From: Pinus tabuliformis
Taxonomy: Eukaryota > Streptophyta > Pinopsida > Pinales > Pinaceae
Assembly (NCBI GenBank): GCA_031772625.1
Contig: CM062810.1
Span: 452,910,014-452,974,013, forward strand
Direction of reading: 5' to 3'
Length of the DNA: 64,000 nt
Position numbers and translations under genes: made by a program
The notes under the pieces: model-generated
The model's database searches: none
What the model saw: only the letters and a program-made list of their open reading frames with translations
What the model was told of the DNA's origin: nothing
Part shown: positions 9,172 through 21,290 of the stretch, piece by piece
Layout of the letters: each line of letters starts with the position of its first letter
Position numbering within the stretch: position 1 is the first letter of the stretch

Positions 9172-9540
9172 TTCACGTAAAACATCCAATAAAAAAGATG
9201 ATCACCAAATAATTTGAAATACACATTGTGATCCTCATTGAAACTTGTGAATAAAAGACCTAATATATAAGCATAAAAAAATTATACCACATCCTTGATG
9301 ATTTATTTAACCCATGCAAGGACATACTTATCCTACATACTAGCTCTTTCTTTCCTTTCACTACAAAACCATCTTACTTCTTCATGTAGATGTTTTCTTC
9401 CATATCCTCATGTAATAATGTTTCCTTAAAAATCATTAGTTCTACTTCAAAATTAGAATTAGAAACAATATAAAAAATAAATCTTATAGAAGTTAAGTTG
9501 ACAAAAAGAGATAAGATCTCATTAAATTCAATTACCTCTA
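9172..9540 (-). pseudogene. CopA: Ty1/copia RT fragment between G1 and G2
   Basis: Read on the minus strand this is the middle of a copia reverse transcriptase: ENIYMKK, DGFVVKGKKELVCR, SLHGLNKSSRMWY and a YV-D-type active-site region up to the G1 boundary. It is heavily decayed. It joins logically to 17339-18266 once G2 is set aside. The RNase H and 3' LTR of this copia must lie left of G1, outside the window. Confidence 0.8.
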
Positions 9541-10576
9541 TGTTACCGGGAATAGTGTCTATGCAGAGCTGCTAATCCCACTAAGGCTGGTAGCTACTTT
9601 AGAAATAAACAAACTTAAAACTACTTTCGTTTTCCTTTATGAGAGATAGATGAGAGAAGAATAAAGGAGACCAACCTACGTCTTGCGCTTGGTTCCTTAC
9701 TCGATTCCTCTCTCTTCTGATAGTCCTTTGCTACTTTCTTTCTTATATACCTAGCTTCACAGAGTACTTGTAGAATCAAAGCAGCATAACACTATATGAG
9801 AACATAGATCTATTATCATAAGCAATATAGGATCATATGTATATTAACCATAGAAATGAACAAAACATGAATCATACAAGATTATGGAGGAAAACTTGAA
9901 TAGCTTTATTGATAATCAAGAAAGAGCAAAGAGAATTACAACCAATTGTTCTGTCCCAGCATCATCCTCTCAGCAAGAAGTCCTTCTTCACCTCATGAAA
10001 AGCTTAGATCACCCAACGCTATGATATTGCACCAATAAACCAGCAGCACTTCCTTACAAGATACAAAATTCCAGCCTCTGGGTCTCTGGGATGAGGGATC
10101 CATATATAGATGTTTGCAAGGGAGGTGAGTCAGATTTTGAGATTTGATTAGTATCTACCCTTTGATAGTTCTTGATTCCACTTGGAGATTGATGATCTCT
10201 TACTCATCCCTGGTCGAATTCAGAGAGGCAAGTGTCACATGAGAAGTTTCTGGAAGATTCCATGCTTCTCCACCTCGCAGATTGACCCTGCCATTTGTCC
10301 CTTCTTGCCCATCACAGCCCATAGAAGGGACTTTTGACATGCAATGGACCTACTATGTGTATTTAGGTTGGATGCAACGCACTTTGCCTACGGAGCAGGT
10401 GAAATGGTCTAGTTTTGACCAGTTATGAGTATTTTTTCATGGAGAACTTCTAGGAGAAGCTGTACTCAGTTGAATTTGTTCTTTTAGGGGTTGGAACAAC
10501 ACCTTTAGGGACTTAGGAGCCCTTGGTTTATGGACATTTATGCTTGGGGTTGCAGTGCCCAAAAATTTCTATAATA
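9541..10576 (-). repeat. 3' LTR of G2
   Basis: It reads TGTTACCGGGAATAG at the low end and matches 16299-17333 along its whole length at about 95%. On the minus strand it follows the purine-rich AGGGGGCAAG (10577-10586), the polypurine tract. CTCTA lies just outside at 9536-9540. Confidence 0.93.
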
Positions 10577-13200
10577 CTTGCCCCCTAAAGCATGAGGTCG
10601 TTAATCTTTTTGATCTCGCGTGAAATGCTTTATCATGAGGATCTGAAGTTATTTCAAGCTGGAAGGAGACCTGTAATAAGATACAATACAATACATTATC
10701 TTCATAATATTTTCATGATCTAGCTGAGGCGGGCATTCCCATGCTGAGCTTTATAAATTCATTTTTCATGTACATGAGACATACAATCATCTAAGTGTAG
10801 ACTAATGATTCTGGTAGAGCCATTATCCCTTAGATTGGATTATTATCTGTGCAGCAATGATGTACATTTGATGTCTTTATTTTCCTGAATATATATTGCA
10901 GCCCGGATGGATGAAACTAGATCTGGGTTCTTAAATCTCGTTCGATCTTCACTCAAAGTACAAGTCGATCCATGTGAGAGGTGTTCTGGAGTCGAACATG
11001 GAAATACATCGCCTGATTACCAGCCAATGACGTAAGTTGTTAAAAGGCACGAGAGGAATCACCGATAATGATAATGATCCTCAAGGTACTGTAGTACAAT
11101 TCACGTGGTGTGAATAAGGGACTTGGCGGCTAACACCACGCAAAATCTTTCGGTCGAAGGCCATTGATGTAAACCTGTCACCGGAAGTGAGAAACTTGCC
11201 ATTGAGGCATGCAAGCTTCAAAGTACTGAATGTTCCTAGATCGACTTCTTGGATAATGAGCTGATGTCGACAAGAAGGAGGGCCTTAGTGAATCCCACAT
11301 CAATGACACGAAACGGAGCAAATGATTTTAATGGAGGTGAAAACGATCTGGTGATATAAAGTTCAGGGTGGCGGTCATGAAAGAATGGAGCATAAATGTA
11401 TTGCAGTGGGTGAGACACAGGTGAATTCTCTAAGCGACTTCTATTGAACATATCGACGACACTGACATGATGGATTGGTAGCATTAACCCCAAATTTGGA
11501 TGGTGTGATGGAACCATGGTGATGTGACCAGTGAATGGAACAACCCAACCTGACTTGGACGCGGAGTGAAAGTGTCATGTTCAAGAGCGACTTGCTACCA
11601 AGAAAGTTTCTTCAAGTTTTTCTTCCCAATTATTCCCTAGTCATTACTGACCAGTACCTATTTATTTTTGTCAAGCTTGAGGAGGATAACATATGCTTGT
11701 TCTATAATTTTCCCTTCAGGTAAACCCATCGCTATGTTTTAACGAGCCTAGCGATAGTGAAACTCTTTCTTGTCTGTTATGGGCAAGTTTGTCGTTATTA
11801 GGTTTTAATGAGTTTAACGACAAAGATAACTCAATCCTTTTCAATTTTAGAGAGTATGAAAAGGGACGTAAAGGAAACTCCAAAAATCCTTTTTCGTCAT
11901 CTAATCCCTTAAGTCTGAAAAAGTATAAAACAATACAGAAGGGATGCATTTTCGGTACTTTTAACAAGTCGAACAAAACAAGCGCTCGATCTTTTTGTGT
12001 AATAATCCCTCAGGTCCAAAAATATTAAAATCTAAAGGAGGGATAACACTTCCGGTCACTTTAACGAGCTGGAGAGTCCAATGGCTCGACAATCTTTTCA
12101 TATTTTATGAGTCAGTTGAAAAGAGCTTAAAGGAGACTCTTCTTTGAGGAACGAGTGATAAATTCGGGTAGTAGTTGATTCTAGGTAAGGTTTGGAATTT
12201 TCCAATCATGACAATGTTACAAGGATGGCTAACAGGATCACTCTTCGCAGCTATTCCTCAAAAGGGGTAAACAATCAAGTGGGGGTGAATGATCAGCCAA
12301 TACAGAGTGGAGGTGATGATGAGAACACGACCAAGGCTTCAAAGGCTGAACTACTACATTCACGATGGTTATTTACCGGAAATTGGTTCATTTTTTAATG
12401 AGCTTAAACATTGGGGGAAACATTTTCTCATTGCTTATGTTTATTTTTTAACGAGCATGAAGTTCACGTTAAAACTGCTCGATCCAGTCGTATAATAAGA
12501 ATGTCTGGTCTAAAAACGGCATTTTTCAAACCTTTTCCCTGCATCCTTTCTTTATGCAAGTTAGGAAACGACCAATCCAAAAAAAAACATATATGGTCGC
12601 TCTTTGCTTGCATGCCAAAAGGTTTGCATGCCCCCAGGTATAGTGAAATAGAGTTTCTAGGTTACCCCTCAATTTCCAGACAAAACATTTGTTTTATCGG
12701 GAAAGGCCTACCTTTTTCAAGTTACCAAAGACTTTTCTATTTGTACCACAAACAAAACACTTCTTCGGCGATGTCTACCGAAATAGACAAAGGTGAGTGG
12801 CGTAGACGCCTCCACTAACATAACTTTGATGAGGGAATCTTATTCCAGTCTAATCCCATTTTCCTAAACAGACAGGTGTGTCAGACTAGTCATATATCCC
12901 TTGTGGAAACCTACCCTATACCTGAAGTTTTGTTGTCAAAACAGGCTAGGGTGCATGCCCCCTGGGTTTCAGTCATGCCCTCTGAAACACTCGCGCTCAT
13001 CAAGAGGATGGACTGGGGATTGATGAGACATTCCTTGCATGAAAATACCATTCAGGGATGGTATATGACTATTCGCTATGCGTGAACTGGGGAATGAAAG
13101 CTGGTCTACGAGTTTGAACACTCTTCCTTTGTGTGGAAAACACATTACTCTAAAGAGTGAGGATACAATGGCTCCCATGCAATAAATATAGTCTCTTCCA
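10577..13200 (-). other. G2 interior without recognisable coding
   Basis: This 2.6 kb lies where pol should be in a full Ty3 element, but no RT, RNase H or integrase motif appears on either strand. The short frames (for example 11236-11517, minus) match nothing I know. From 11735 to 12480 it contains diverged copies of a TTTTAAYGAGC-led repeat, listed separately. Confidence 0.65.
11735..12480. repeat. Diverged TTTTAAYGAGC-led repeats in G2
   Basis: Copies led by TTTTAACGAGC, TTTTAATGAG or close variants begin near 11737, 11803, 11957, 12058, 12395 and 12447; another stands alone near 14691. Several carry, downstream, a GCTCGA-TCTTTT word and then GTCTGAAAA-GG with an AAAGGGAT-like end. Units are roughly 50-150 bases and strongly diverged. 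Such arrays in untranslated regions fit Tat-type elements. Confidence 0.6.
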
Positions 13201-13223
13201 AGGAGTAGATTATAATCCAGGGG

Positions 13224-13439
13224 TCATTGGACTACCATTACGTTCATGTGAACGGTTTTCCCTCTCAATGTAATGGGCACATTGGGAAGGATCCCTAATG
13301 GTCGACTGGTTCCTTTGTCAAAGCCTGTTAGATTTCTCATTTCAGGCAAAAGCGATGGCGAACCAAGCACTTTCCAAGAAGTTGAGGAAAGGATACTCAC
13401 AGAAGCCCCTTCATCTATGATGGTACCGGCCATAACCAT
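13224..13439 (-). pseudogene. Retropepsin-like protease segment of G2
   Basis: The minus-strand frame reads GTIIDEGASVSILSSTSWKVLG, then ITLRGKTVHMNVMV. D-x-G-A-S followed by hydrophobic residues is the pattern of the aspartic protease of Ty3 elements, which acts as a dimer to cut Gag-Pol. It lies downstream of the gag-like ORF on the same strand, the normal order. Only this short part is recognisable. Confidence 0.65.
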
Positions 13440-13918
13440 TCTATATGTTTGAGCAATGATTCAGAATGGTACACTAGCCGGTAAACGGGGTCTGCCTAGT
13501 AGATTCCAGTCAAAGGAAACAACTAGGTTGCTTGGAGGTGGGACCGAATAGATGGCCGGGTACGACTCTTACAAACTTCCTTCCTACAGTAAAGGAATAG
13601 GTAAAATACCCCCATGTTCATCGAAGTCTGTGCTTACGAAAAGAATTTGGACGGTGTCATCCTTGTTCTCTTTGGTGACTGTATCATCTGAAGATGGAAC
13701 CTCTGAAGGCAAGACAGGTTCAACTTCCACCTCGACCTTTTGAATTTCGTCTGGTATGGATTCAGATGGTTTTTCTTCAGTGATAGATGCTTTGGCCAAC
13801 CACAAGGGTGTGTCAGCCGGATTTTCAGCTAGTGACGGACTCGGCAAGAGTTTCTTATATCCAGGAAGGAGCCGTAACAGTGAAATCGGACGGTCGTCCA
13901 AGACTCTTTTAGCCTCAT

Positions 13919-14566
13919 CTAAGAAGGGACAACGATGGACGACGTGATCGCCTTCACACAGTTTACAAGGAAATTTGCATTTTCCTTTTTTACAGGGGCT
14001 TCACTTTCACTAGTTGACAGTGTATTTTCAACATGATCATCAGAGGTTGACGACACCGGGTTGTGCAAACGAGGGGACCAATCCCTTAAGATCCAAGGGA
14101 TGCAAGGACAATCTCGATGATAGTGGTCTCCTTTGCAAATGACACATGGCGATTTGGGCCTGGTCGGTGCAGTGTGTGGATTTTCGCTAGACGATGCTTG
14201 GTTGCCCCTTTTCGCCTTTGGCTCCTTCTTCTTCTTCTCTTTCTTCTTCTTTTCCTTCTTCTTCTTAGGTACTTGATTTTTGACCTTAATAGCTTCATCA
14301 AGCGAAGAGGAAGGAGGAGAGGAAGAATTGGATGAAGTAGATGGTTGGGGGATAACTCTGGAATCGTTTAGTTGCTGACTCGATCGTTCAGGAATCGCAG
14401 TGTTCTGAATGACGGAGGTTGAGAAGAGCCATACGGGCAAGCCAATTTTCAATCCTGGAAGTGACAATGTGGCCATATGGGGTGCACCAACATCTCCCCA
14501 AGAGGAGAAGGGACTAGGATTTCCTCCAAGGGGAATTCCTTGGTTGGTGGACTCCATTTTCCTCAA
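13919..14566 (-). CDS. gag: Gag-like ORF of G2 with zinc knuckle
   Basis: This is a 215-residue frame. It begins with a glycine/proline-rich segment, has a serine-rich stretch, then a block of almost only lysine and glutamate encoded by a CTT-rich microsatellite (about 14215-14270). A single zinc knuckle follows, CVICKGDHYHRDC (CX2CX3HX4C), the nucleocapsid signature of Ty3-type Gag that binds RNA. The usual capsid helices are not evident ahead of the knuckle, so it is short for a Gag. The protease-like segment lies some 500 bases further on. It may be a remnant or a minimal Gag. Confidence 0.65.
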   Translation of the reverse strand: MRKMESTNQGIPLGGNPSPFSSWGDVGAPHMATLSLPGLKIGLPVWLFSTSVIQNTAIPERSSQQLNDSRVIPQPSTSSNSSSPPSSSLDEAIKVKNQVPKKKKEKKKKEKKKKEPKAKRGNQASSSENPHTAPTRPKSPCVICKGDHYHRDCPCIPWILRDWSPRLHNPVSSTSDDHVENTLSTSESEAPVKKENANFLVNCVKAITSSIVVPS

Positions 14567-16279
14567 CCTAAGACCAACGTAGGAAAGGTGATAATTATTC
14601 CATTTAAAATAAAATTTAGACGCTCTAACACAACTTTTTTTTTCAATTTTTAAGAGTCGATAAAAAACAGAAGATGACTCTAGTTGCCTTCGATTTTAAT
14701 GAGCCTGAAGTGACAAGTGCTCAGATGGACCTTTTCGGTTAAAGAGTCTGAAAAGGAACGAAAGGGATTGCTCTGGAAATCTAGACAGAGGGATTACCAA
14801 ACCAATCGCAAAACTGCAGAATACTTTTTACGACACGGCAGTCAATCTTCCCGAATGTTGTGTTCAGTGCATTGCAATCGATAGGGAAACAGACACGGCT
14901 TCCTATGGATAAAGGATTAAGCCTATTGTGGTCTCCCAAAATATACTCGACAGTACGTGGTAGCACAAGTCTATACCGGCACTTATCATCTCAAAGTGGA
15001 GGAATCACCCAACCAAAAGTGAAAACAACATTTACCAGGCTTTACGACGCCGGAATACGTCTCTAGCCTAGACTTCTAGATGTTGTGCGTTAGGTTCAAA
15101 AGCGTTTTTAGATTCATTAAATTTATTTTATAGTTGATCTTGCTTAAGAAATTTTCCTTGCAGGTTCACCGCATAATGTAGATGTACAATTCCTAGAATG
15201 CAATCTAAGATGATAAACAGTCGTTTAGTCTTCTTTTTGCAAATGAAAATCCTAGCTACTAAGGAAAGGGAGATGGCGTTCTTTCAACAAAGAGCAAAGA
15301 GCACACACTATATGCACTGTCCTAAATCAAACCAACAAACAGTCTAAATGAAAATGCACATGCATGTATTTGTTTTCAGCCTTCTTAATGTGTGAGTGAT
15401 AAAAAGAAAGCTAATGCGCAAATTTGAATTATTTTTCAAAGCAACAATTACTAACAAGTTTCTTTTCAAGACAAAATGAGGACAATGACAACGCTTTGTG
15501 ATTTGGAATTGAAAACTTGCTTTCAAAACTAGAAAAACTAATAATTTAGATCAAATACAAGAGTAATAGGGTAATTGACTATCAAGAACAATCAGATTCT
15601 CTTCTATGACAGAAAATGACACTTACGACACTTTCAAATCAAGAAACGACAGTACAATTACGCTACTTCTTTGTAAAGGACAACTGAAAATGACTCAAAA
15701 AATGCATAAAAACATTTACAGTTCTTTTCACAATGGAGGCGGAATAACATAAGGAAAGGGGTTTGAAACAGAGGTGTACTAACTACAGCCAGCAAAACTC
15801 CTGAATAGACCTGAAAAGAGTGAACACAGAAACCAAAATTTAGGAACAAGGCCTTGTCTCATCAGCGCACCTGTAACACAGTGAAACTGAAATGCAACGC
15901 ACCTACTACACTTGGGAAGTGCACTGAATTTTAAGTTCACAGAACAGATAGTGTGCTGGACAAGGGACAAGACTTTGATTGGGTTCTGGGTCACAATTTG
16001 CGGTTCAGTTCAAGGATTTTGGCCGAGCAAGTGGTAATCAGTAAATCAATCACAGGGGTAGATCTAAGGAGGTTACTAGAGCCACCAAAAGGGAAATAAG
16101 GGAGCTTTTAAATCAACTATTTAATTCATAAACAAAACCCGGAGATTGACGGAAGCAGTGTTGATCTACTTTACACTTGCATAGCAAATGCAGTTTGAAG
16201 GCTAGCTAGCTTGACTTCAGGCTCCATCTGTAAGTTTATAAAGTAAACAAATGTAGATGAATGAACAATCTACTCGCTC
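14567..16279 (-). other. Leader of G2 between primer site and gag
   Basis: This 1.7 kb untranslated stretch is typical in position for a long Ty3 leader. It includes one TTTTAATGAGC-led repeat copy near 14691. It is A/T-rich and has no coding frame I can assign on either strand. Confidence 0.55.
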
Positions 16280-16297
16280 CCCAGTGGAGTTGCCATT
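16280..16297 (-). other. Primer-binding site of G2
   Basis: On the minus strand, a few A residues after the LTR end, stands TGGCAACTCCACTGGGGA. This resembles the TGGCGACTCC-type site used by Tat/Ogre elements, which I recall as tRNA-Arg. It sets the element's orientation. Confidence 0.75.
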
Positions 16298-16298
16298 T

Positions 16299-17333
16299 TT
16301 TTACCGGGAATAGTGTCTATGCAGAGCTGCTAATCCCACTAAGGCTGGTAGCTACCTTAGAAACAAACAAACTTAAAACTACTTTCATTTTCCTTTATGA
16401 GAGATAGATGAGAGAAGAATAAAGGAGACCAACCTTTGTCTTGTGCTTGGTTCCTTACTCGATTCCTCTCTCTTCTGATGGTCCTTTGCTACTTGCTTTC
16501 TTGTATACCTAGCTTCACAGAGTACCTGTAGAATCAAAGCAGCATAACACTATACAAGAACATAGATCTATTATCATAAGCAATATAGGATCAGATGTAT
16601 ATTAACCATACAAATGCACAAAACATGAATCATACAAGAGTATGGAGGAAAACTTGAAAAGCTTTATTGATAATCAAGAAAGAGCCAAGAGAATTACAAC
16701 CAGTTGTTCTGATCCAGCATCATCCTCTCAGCAAGAAGCCCTTCTTCACCTCATGAAAAGCTTAGATCACCCAACACTATTGTATTGCACCAATAAACCA
16801 GCAACACTTCCTTACGAGATACAAAATTCCAGCCTCTGGATCTCTGGGATGAGGGATCCATATATAGATGTCTACAAGGGACGTGAGTCAGCTTTTGAGA
16901 TTTGATTAGTGTCTCCCCTCTAATAGTTCTTGATTCCACTTGGAGATTGATGATCTCTTACTCATCCCTGGTCGAATTCAGAGAGGCAAGTGTCACAGGA
17001 GAAGTTTCTCGAAGATTCCATGCTTCTCCACCTCGCGGATTGACCTTGCCATTTGTCCCTTCTCACCCATCGCACCCCATAGAAGGGATTTTTGACATGT
17101 AATGCACCTACTGTGTGTATTTAGGTGGGATGCAATGCACTTTACCTATGGAGCAGGTGAAATTGTCAAGTTTTGACCAGTTCTGAGTAGTTTTTCATGG
17201 AGAACTTCTTGGAGAAGCTGTAATCAGTTGACTTTGTTCATTTAGGGGTTGGAACAACACCTTTAGGGACTTAGGAACCCTTGGTTTATGGACATTTATG
17301 CTTGGGGTTGCAGTGCCCAAAATTTCTATAACA
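16299..17333 (-). repeat. 5' LTR of G2
   Basis: This is the partner of 9541-10576. Its outer end is TATAACA, followed by the duplicated CTCTA at 17334-17338. On the minus strand it has a TATA box, CTATATATGG, at about 16858-16870 and an AATAAA signal near 16661, in the right order for an LTR promoter and poly(A) site. Confidence 0.93.
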
Positions 17334-17338
17334 CTCTA

Positions 17339-18266
17339 GTGACCTTGGAATAACCTTTTTCTAGTAATTGTGCTTTGTATTTACGCACTCTACCTTATTC
17401 ATTCAACTTCCTATTAAGCATTGATTTTATACTAATAGGATTTGTTTTGACTTACAACTCTAGTGTATCCCAGGCCTTGTTCATGTCTAAGGCTGTCATT
17501 TCTTTAACCATGGATTTTTTCCATATTTTTCCATCCTATGAATTCATTACCTCGCTAATATTTCTAATATCATCATCAATATTAAACAAAGAAAAATTAA
17601 TAGAAACTTGTTAGATTATACATTTGTGGATGCCTTGATTCTTGAATGAGACATCTTATTATCAAATATGTGGTTATTTTTCTTCTATTTCTTATTCTTT
17701 TATAGAATCTAATACATCATCCTTTAATTCAAGCTCTATCTTCTCTGGTTCTTTCTCCCTTGGTAGGAATTCCTCTCTAACACTATATTTTATTTCTCAG
17801 AAAATAACATATCAATTATAAAAACCTTCTTATATCCTTTCAAGCTATTTTTATACCCGATAAAGATAATTTTTTAAAATTTCATATCTATATTACCCTT
17901 ATTCTCCTTTGGAATGTGAGCATAAGCATCACAACCAAGTAAGTTGAAATATTTAAGAGATGGTTTCTTACCAATCCATGCTACATATGGAGTCTTGTCA
18001 CCCAATTTTGATGAGAGTGGTCCATTTACCAAATAACATGTAATGTCCACTTCCTTTAACCAAAATTCATCTCCTAATGTGGCACCACTAAGCATCCATC
18101 TTGTTTTCTCAATAAATGTCTAACTCAGCCTTTCTAAAAACACATTTTTCTTAGGTGTGTATGGAGTATACTTTGACCTTGATATACCACACTTACATAA
18201 TTATTTGAATTCATTCATGTAAAATTCTCCACCATTATCTATTCTTAACATCTTAATGTAAAAATT
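17339..18266 (-). pseudogene. CopA: Ty1/copia integrase and start of RT
   Basis: On the minus strand, descending from 18266, are an integrase core word (DNGGEFYMNEF-like, about 18215-18240) and a segment at 17874-18095 reading FWLKEVDITCYLVN, then KTPYVAWIGKKPSLKYFNLLGCDAYAHIPKE, typical of copia integrase. An acidic linker follows. Near 17340-17540 comes the start of RT (MTALDMNKAWDTLEL, YKAQLLEKGY-like). G2 interrupts the RT at 17333/17339, and the rest of that RT is 9172-9540. CopB begins at 18267, so CopA is split again there. It is heavily decayed and probably the oldest element in this block. Confidence 0.85.
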
Positions 18267-19117
18267 TGATAGAAATTGCAACTGCTCAAGATTTCACACT
18301 CAATGATAAGAGACGTAATTCTACTCTACTAATCTATAGAATGGAAGTCACAATTTAGAAAAACATGCATATACATGAAATAAGAAAAACCATAAGTACA
18401 CAACAATTCCTAGGGGAATTAGACTGGGAAAAAAACCTCAAGCCTCTTTGGATTAATCAGTTGAATAGATAAACTATTACAATTGCTTGCTCGAACTTTG
18501 AGCACAACTTGCAAAATAATAATTGTTCTGTCCACTGAACAAGGAAATATGGCCAACACTTAGCCAATTATTTTCTCATCTATCCTCCTATTTCCTTGCA
18601 CAATTCTAGAGGAAATTAGCTCCTAAAATATAGGAATTTCCTCTTATTTTCTTGCACAATTTTCAAGTAATTATCTCCTAAATCCATGCAACAATTGTGC
18701 ACTCAAACTAGTGTACAACTCATGTGGCACTACCTTGTCATCTCCACTTCAGTTGAGGAATTTATATTCCATGCATGCATTACCTATTTTGGGTTGATTG
18801 ATCAGTTAGCTGAAAATCTCTTAGTTAGATTGATTTCCCACTACACAATTGACCTTCAATTGACTCTATCAATAGTTAGAGTTTAGTTAAATGAATACAA
18901 CTGAAAAAAGCTAAACTAGATTGCTAAAAAATAGTAATCGCACATCCATAATTGAACTCCAAGCCCCTAACTAAAATATACTAAGCTATCTAAGTGACAA
19001 GAGCCATGTCACACTAGTTAACCACCTCCAAGTTTTCCTGTTGATGTGGAAATTCGATTTACTCAATTTGACTAATGGTAAAGTCAAATTCAGTCTTTAG
19101 TGCTACAATTTTTAACA
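18267..19117 (-). repeat. 3' LTR of CopB
   Basis: It has TG at the low end and ...TTTTTAACA at the high end. On the minus strand it follows AAGAGGGAG (19118-19126), a classic copia polypurine tract. Length is about 850 bases. The partner LTR is not in the window. Confidence 0.75.
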
Positions 19118-19186
19118 CTCCCTCTTAGCAAGAAAGGGATTTTTTACCACCCCAATCTTGCGCCTATGGAATTCAAATTTACCTCT

Positions 19187-19453
19187 TCATAATATCTTTT
19201 TCAAGTTGTCAACATCTTGCTCCTCATTTGGAATGTATTGCAGAAACATAATCCTCCTCTGCACACAGTCCTGCAAATGATGGTATTGGATATTAATGTG
19301 CTTGGACCTAACATGAAATATCATATTGTAAAAAAGCTTAATAAAACTATGATTATCATAATATATCACCATCAGATCCATCACGAGACTGAAAATACCT
19401 ACAAGTATGTTCCTTATCCATATGGCCTCACATGTTGCTTGGCTTGTAACCAT
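19187..19453 (-). pseudogene. CopB RNase H segment
   Basis: The minus-strand frame reads MVTSQATCEAIWIRNIL, YYDNHSFIKL, HVRSKHINIQYHHLQDCVQRRIMFLQYI. This is the C-terminal half of the copia RNase H domain, which removes RNA from the RNA-DNA hybrid. It is followed by the polypurine tract and LTR, as expected. Confidence 0.85.
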
Positions 19454-20261
19454 GTATTCAACCTCTATTCAGCTGAGTTCCACAAACCTATGCTTCTTAT
19501 TGTACCAGGAAATAGTTGCACACCCAACATGAATGATAGCACTTGAAGTACTTTTCATTTCTGATGAACTCCCTGCCCAATCAGCATCGGTGAATCCTTA
19601 GAGCTTCACTCTCTTTATCCTCTTGTACATAATCCATACTCGGTAGTGACTATGAGGTACCATAATTCCAATCTGACTAAGTAATGCATTAAGTCCATGT
19701 ATTTCATCAGAAAATCCCTTCCAAGATCCTCTTTACAAGAGAGGATCAGCTGCTAATCACATGTCAGTATTAAATCATCAACATACAAAAAAAGAATAAG
19801 CAACTTACCATCTTCCATAATGTGATAGAGGTTCACATCTGCTTCACTTTTGGTGAGGCCTAATCCACTGAGATAACTATCCATCTGAGTGTACCATGCT
19901 CAGGCTATTTTTTTGATGCCATACAATGTTCTCCTAAGTTTTCACAAATTTTACTCCGATCAAATGTCTCAAATAATTCTAGATACTCTTTGTAGATTTC
20001 ATCCTCAACAACACCTTTGAAAAATGTTCTCTTCTGATCCATCTAGTGTATTTTCCACCCCATCTGCATAGACAATGCTAGAATGGATCTGATTGAGGAA
20101 TACCTTGCAACTTGTGAAAAGGTTTCCTCATAATTCACTCCCTCTACTTGAGAGAATCCTTTGGAAATAAATATTTCCTTTCACTTCTTGATGCTCCCAT
20201 CAGCTACATGGTTCACTTTTTACATCCATCTGGAACCAACTACTGATTTTCCTTCTAGTGT

Positions 20262-21290
20262 TCACATGACCTCCCATACATTATTCTTCATGATGGATTC
20301 ATATTCTTCCACCGTGGAATCAACCCAAATAGGTTGAGAAACTTCTTCCTCAAAGGAAGGAGACTTTGTATCAATGCACTCTATCATGAGAGCCATATAA
20401 CGAGTGTACCTATTAGGTGACCTCCTTTGCCTACGTTTCGATGTAGGGGATCCCACATTCTCCCTAGAATCATAGAAAAATCTATCAGCTTCTCTGGTTC
20501 TCTTTCTCCCCTCTTTGGAAGATTTTGGTTGAGTGGGTTTCTCCACTCTGCATCCTATCTACTCCACTACATCTGACTACTCAACAACCTCTTGAGGTTC
20601 CTCCTTTTCAACTAGAAGCTCCTACTCTGGTGGGATAGTAAAATCTCATTCCGCAAGGCATATCATAGACTTCTCCTCATAAAACTTTACATATCTCCTC
20701 ACAACTGTCATCCTTAGTGAAGGTAAATAAACTCAATAATTGTGTGGAGTTCCATTGTATCCTACTAAACTCCCAACTATGCAGTAGGCTAAATTCTCTT
20801 CCTCAAATCCTTGGCGACATGAAAATAAAGAGAGGCTCCAAAAATTCAGAAATGAGACACATCAAGCTTTCTCCCAAAGAAATCTTCCTCTTGTATGATC
20901 ATGCCAGGTATTCTATGATGAATTCAGTTCTATAAGTAGACTATTGGGTTGCATGATTCTACCTATAGATGTAATGAAAGCCCCTAACCATGCAACATGG
21001 ATCTTACTTTTTCGACTATGCTCATGTTATTCCTCTCAACTACCCCATTCTATTTGTGTAATGGGGGGCTATTATTTCTCTTTGAATACCTTCTTTGGCA
21101 TAGAAATATTTGAAGGAATTCAAAATAAATTCATCTCCATTGTCGACCCGAAGAGCCTTCACCGTCTTCCTAGTCTCCTTCCCAACCAATGAATTGTATT
21201 CAACAAATTTTGAGAAAACTTCATCTTCTTTGGCATGAAGAAGATCTAACATTTTCTAGAGAAATAATCACTAAAAATAACATAGTACTT
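20262..21290 (-). pseudogene. CopB integrase core and integrase-RT linker
   Basis: At 21252-21040 the minus strand gives LDLLHAKEDEVFSKFVEYNSLVGKETRKTVKALRVDNGDEF, the copia integrase catalytic-core pattern. At 20546-20262 it gives a basic linker and then RRSPNRYTRYMALM and EYESIMKNNVWEVM, the junction into RT. The region between is decayed. Confidence 0.8.

Larger units (their letters stand above)
9541..17333 (-). mobile_element. G2: complete Ty3-type LTR insertion with gag and protease only
   Basis: Two parallel LTRs (9541-10576 and 16299-17333) flank a 5.7 kb interior. The target duplication CTCTA stands at 9536-9540 and 17334-17338, so the insertion is complete. On the minus strand the order is 5' LTR, primer site, long leader, gag-like ORF with zinc knuckle, protease-like segment, a 2.6 kb stretch with no recognisable coding, polypurine tract and 3' LTR. 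I found no RT, RNase H or integrase. The element therefore looks non-autonomous by structure, and its coding part also has several breaks. LTR divergence counted over about 480 bases is 4-5%. This makes G2 younger than CopC and F1. Its host is the RT of CopA. Confidence 0.88.

Noticed and set aside
8961-9224. Minus-strand frame of 87 codons as a host gene
   Set aside because: It spans the junction between the G1 LTR end and copia RT (YFKLFGDHLFYWM is RT); the rest is LTR sequence read by chance.
14215-14275. CTT-rich microsatellite as an independent repeat feature
   Set aside because: It encodes the lysine/glutamate block of the G2 gag-like ORF in frame and is described there.
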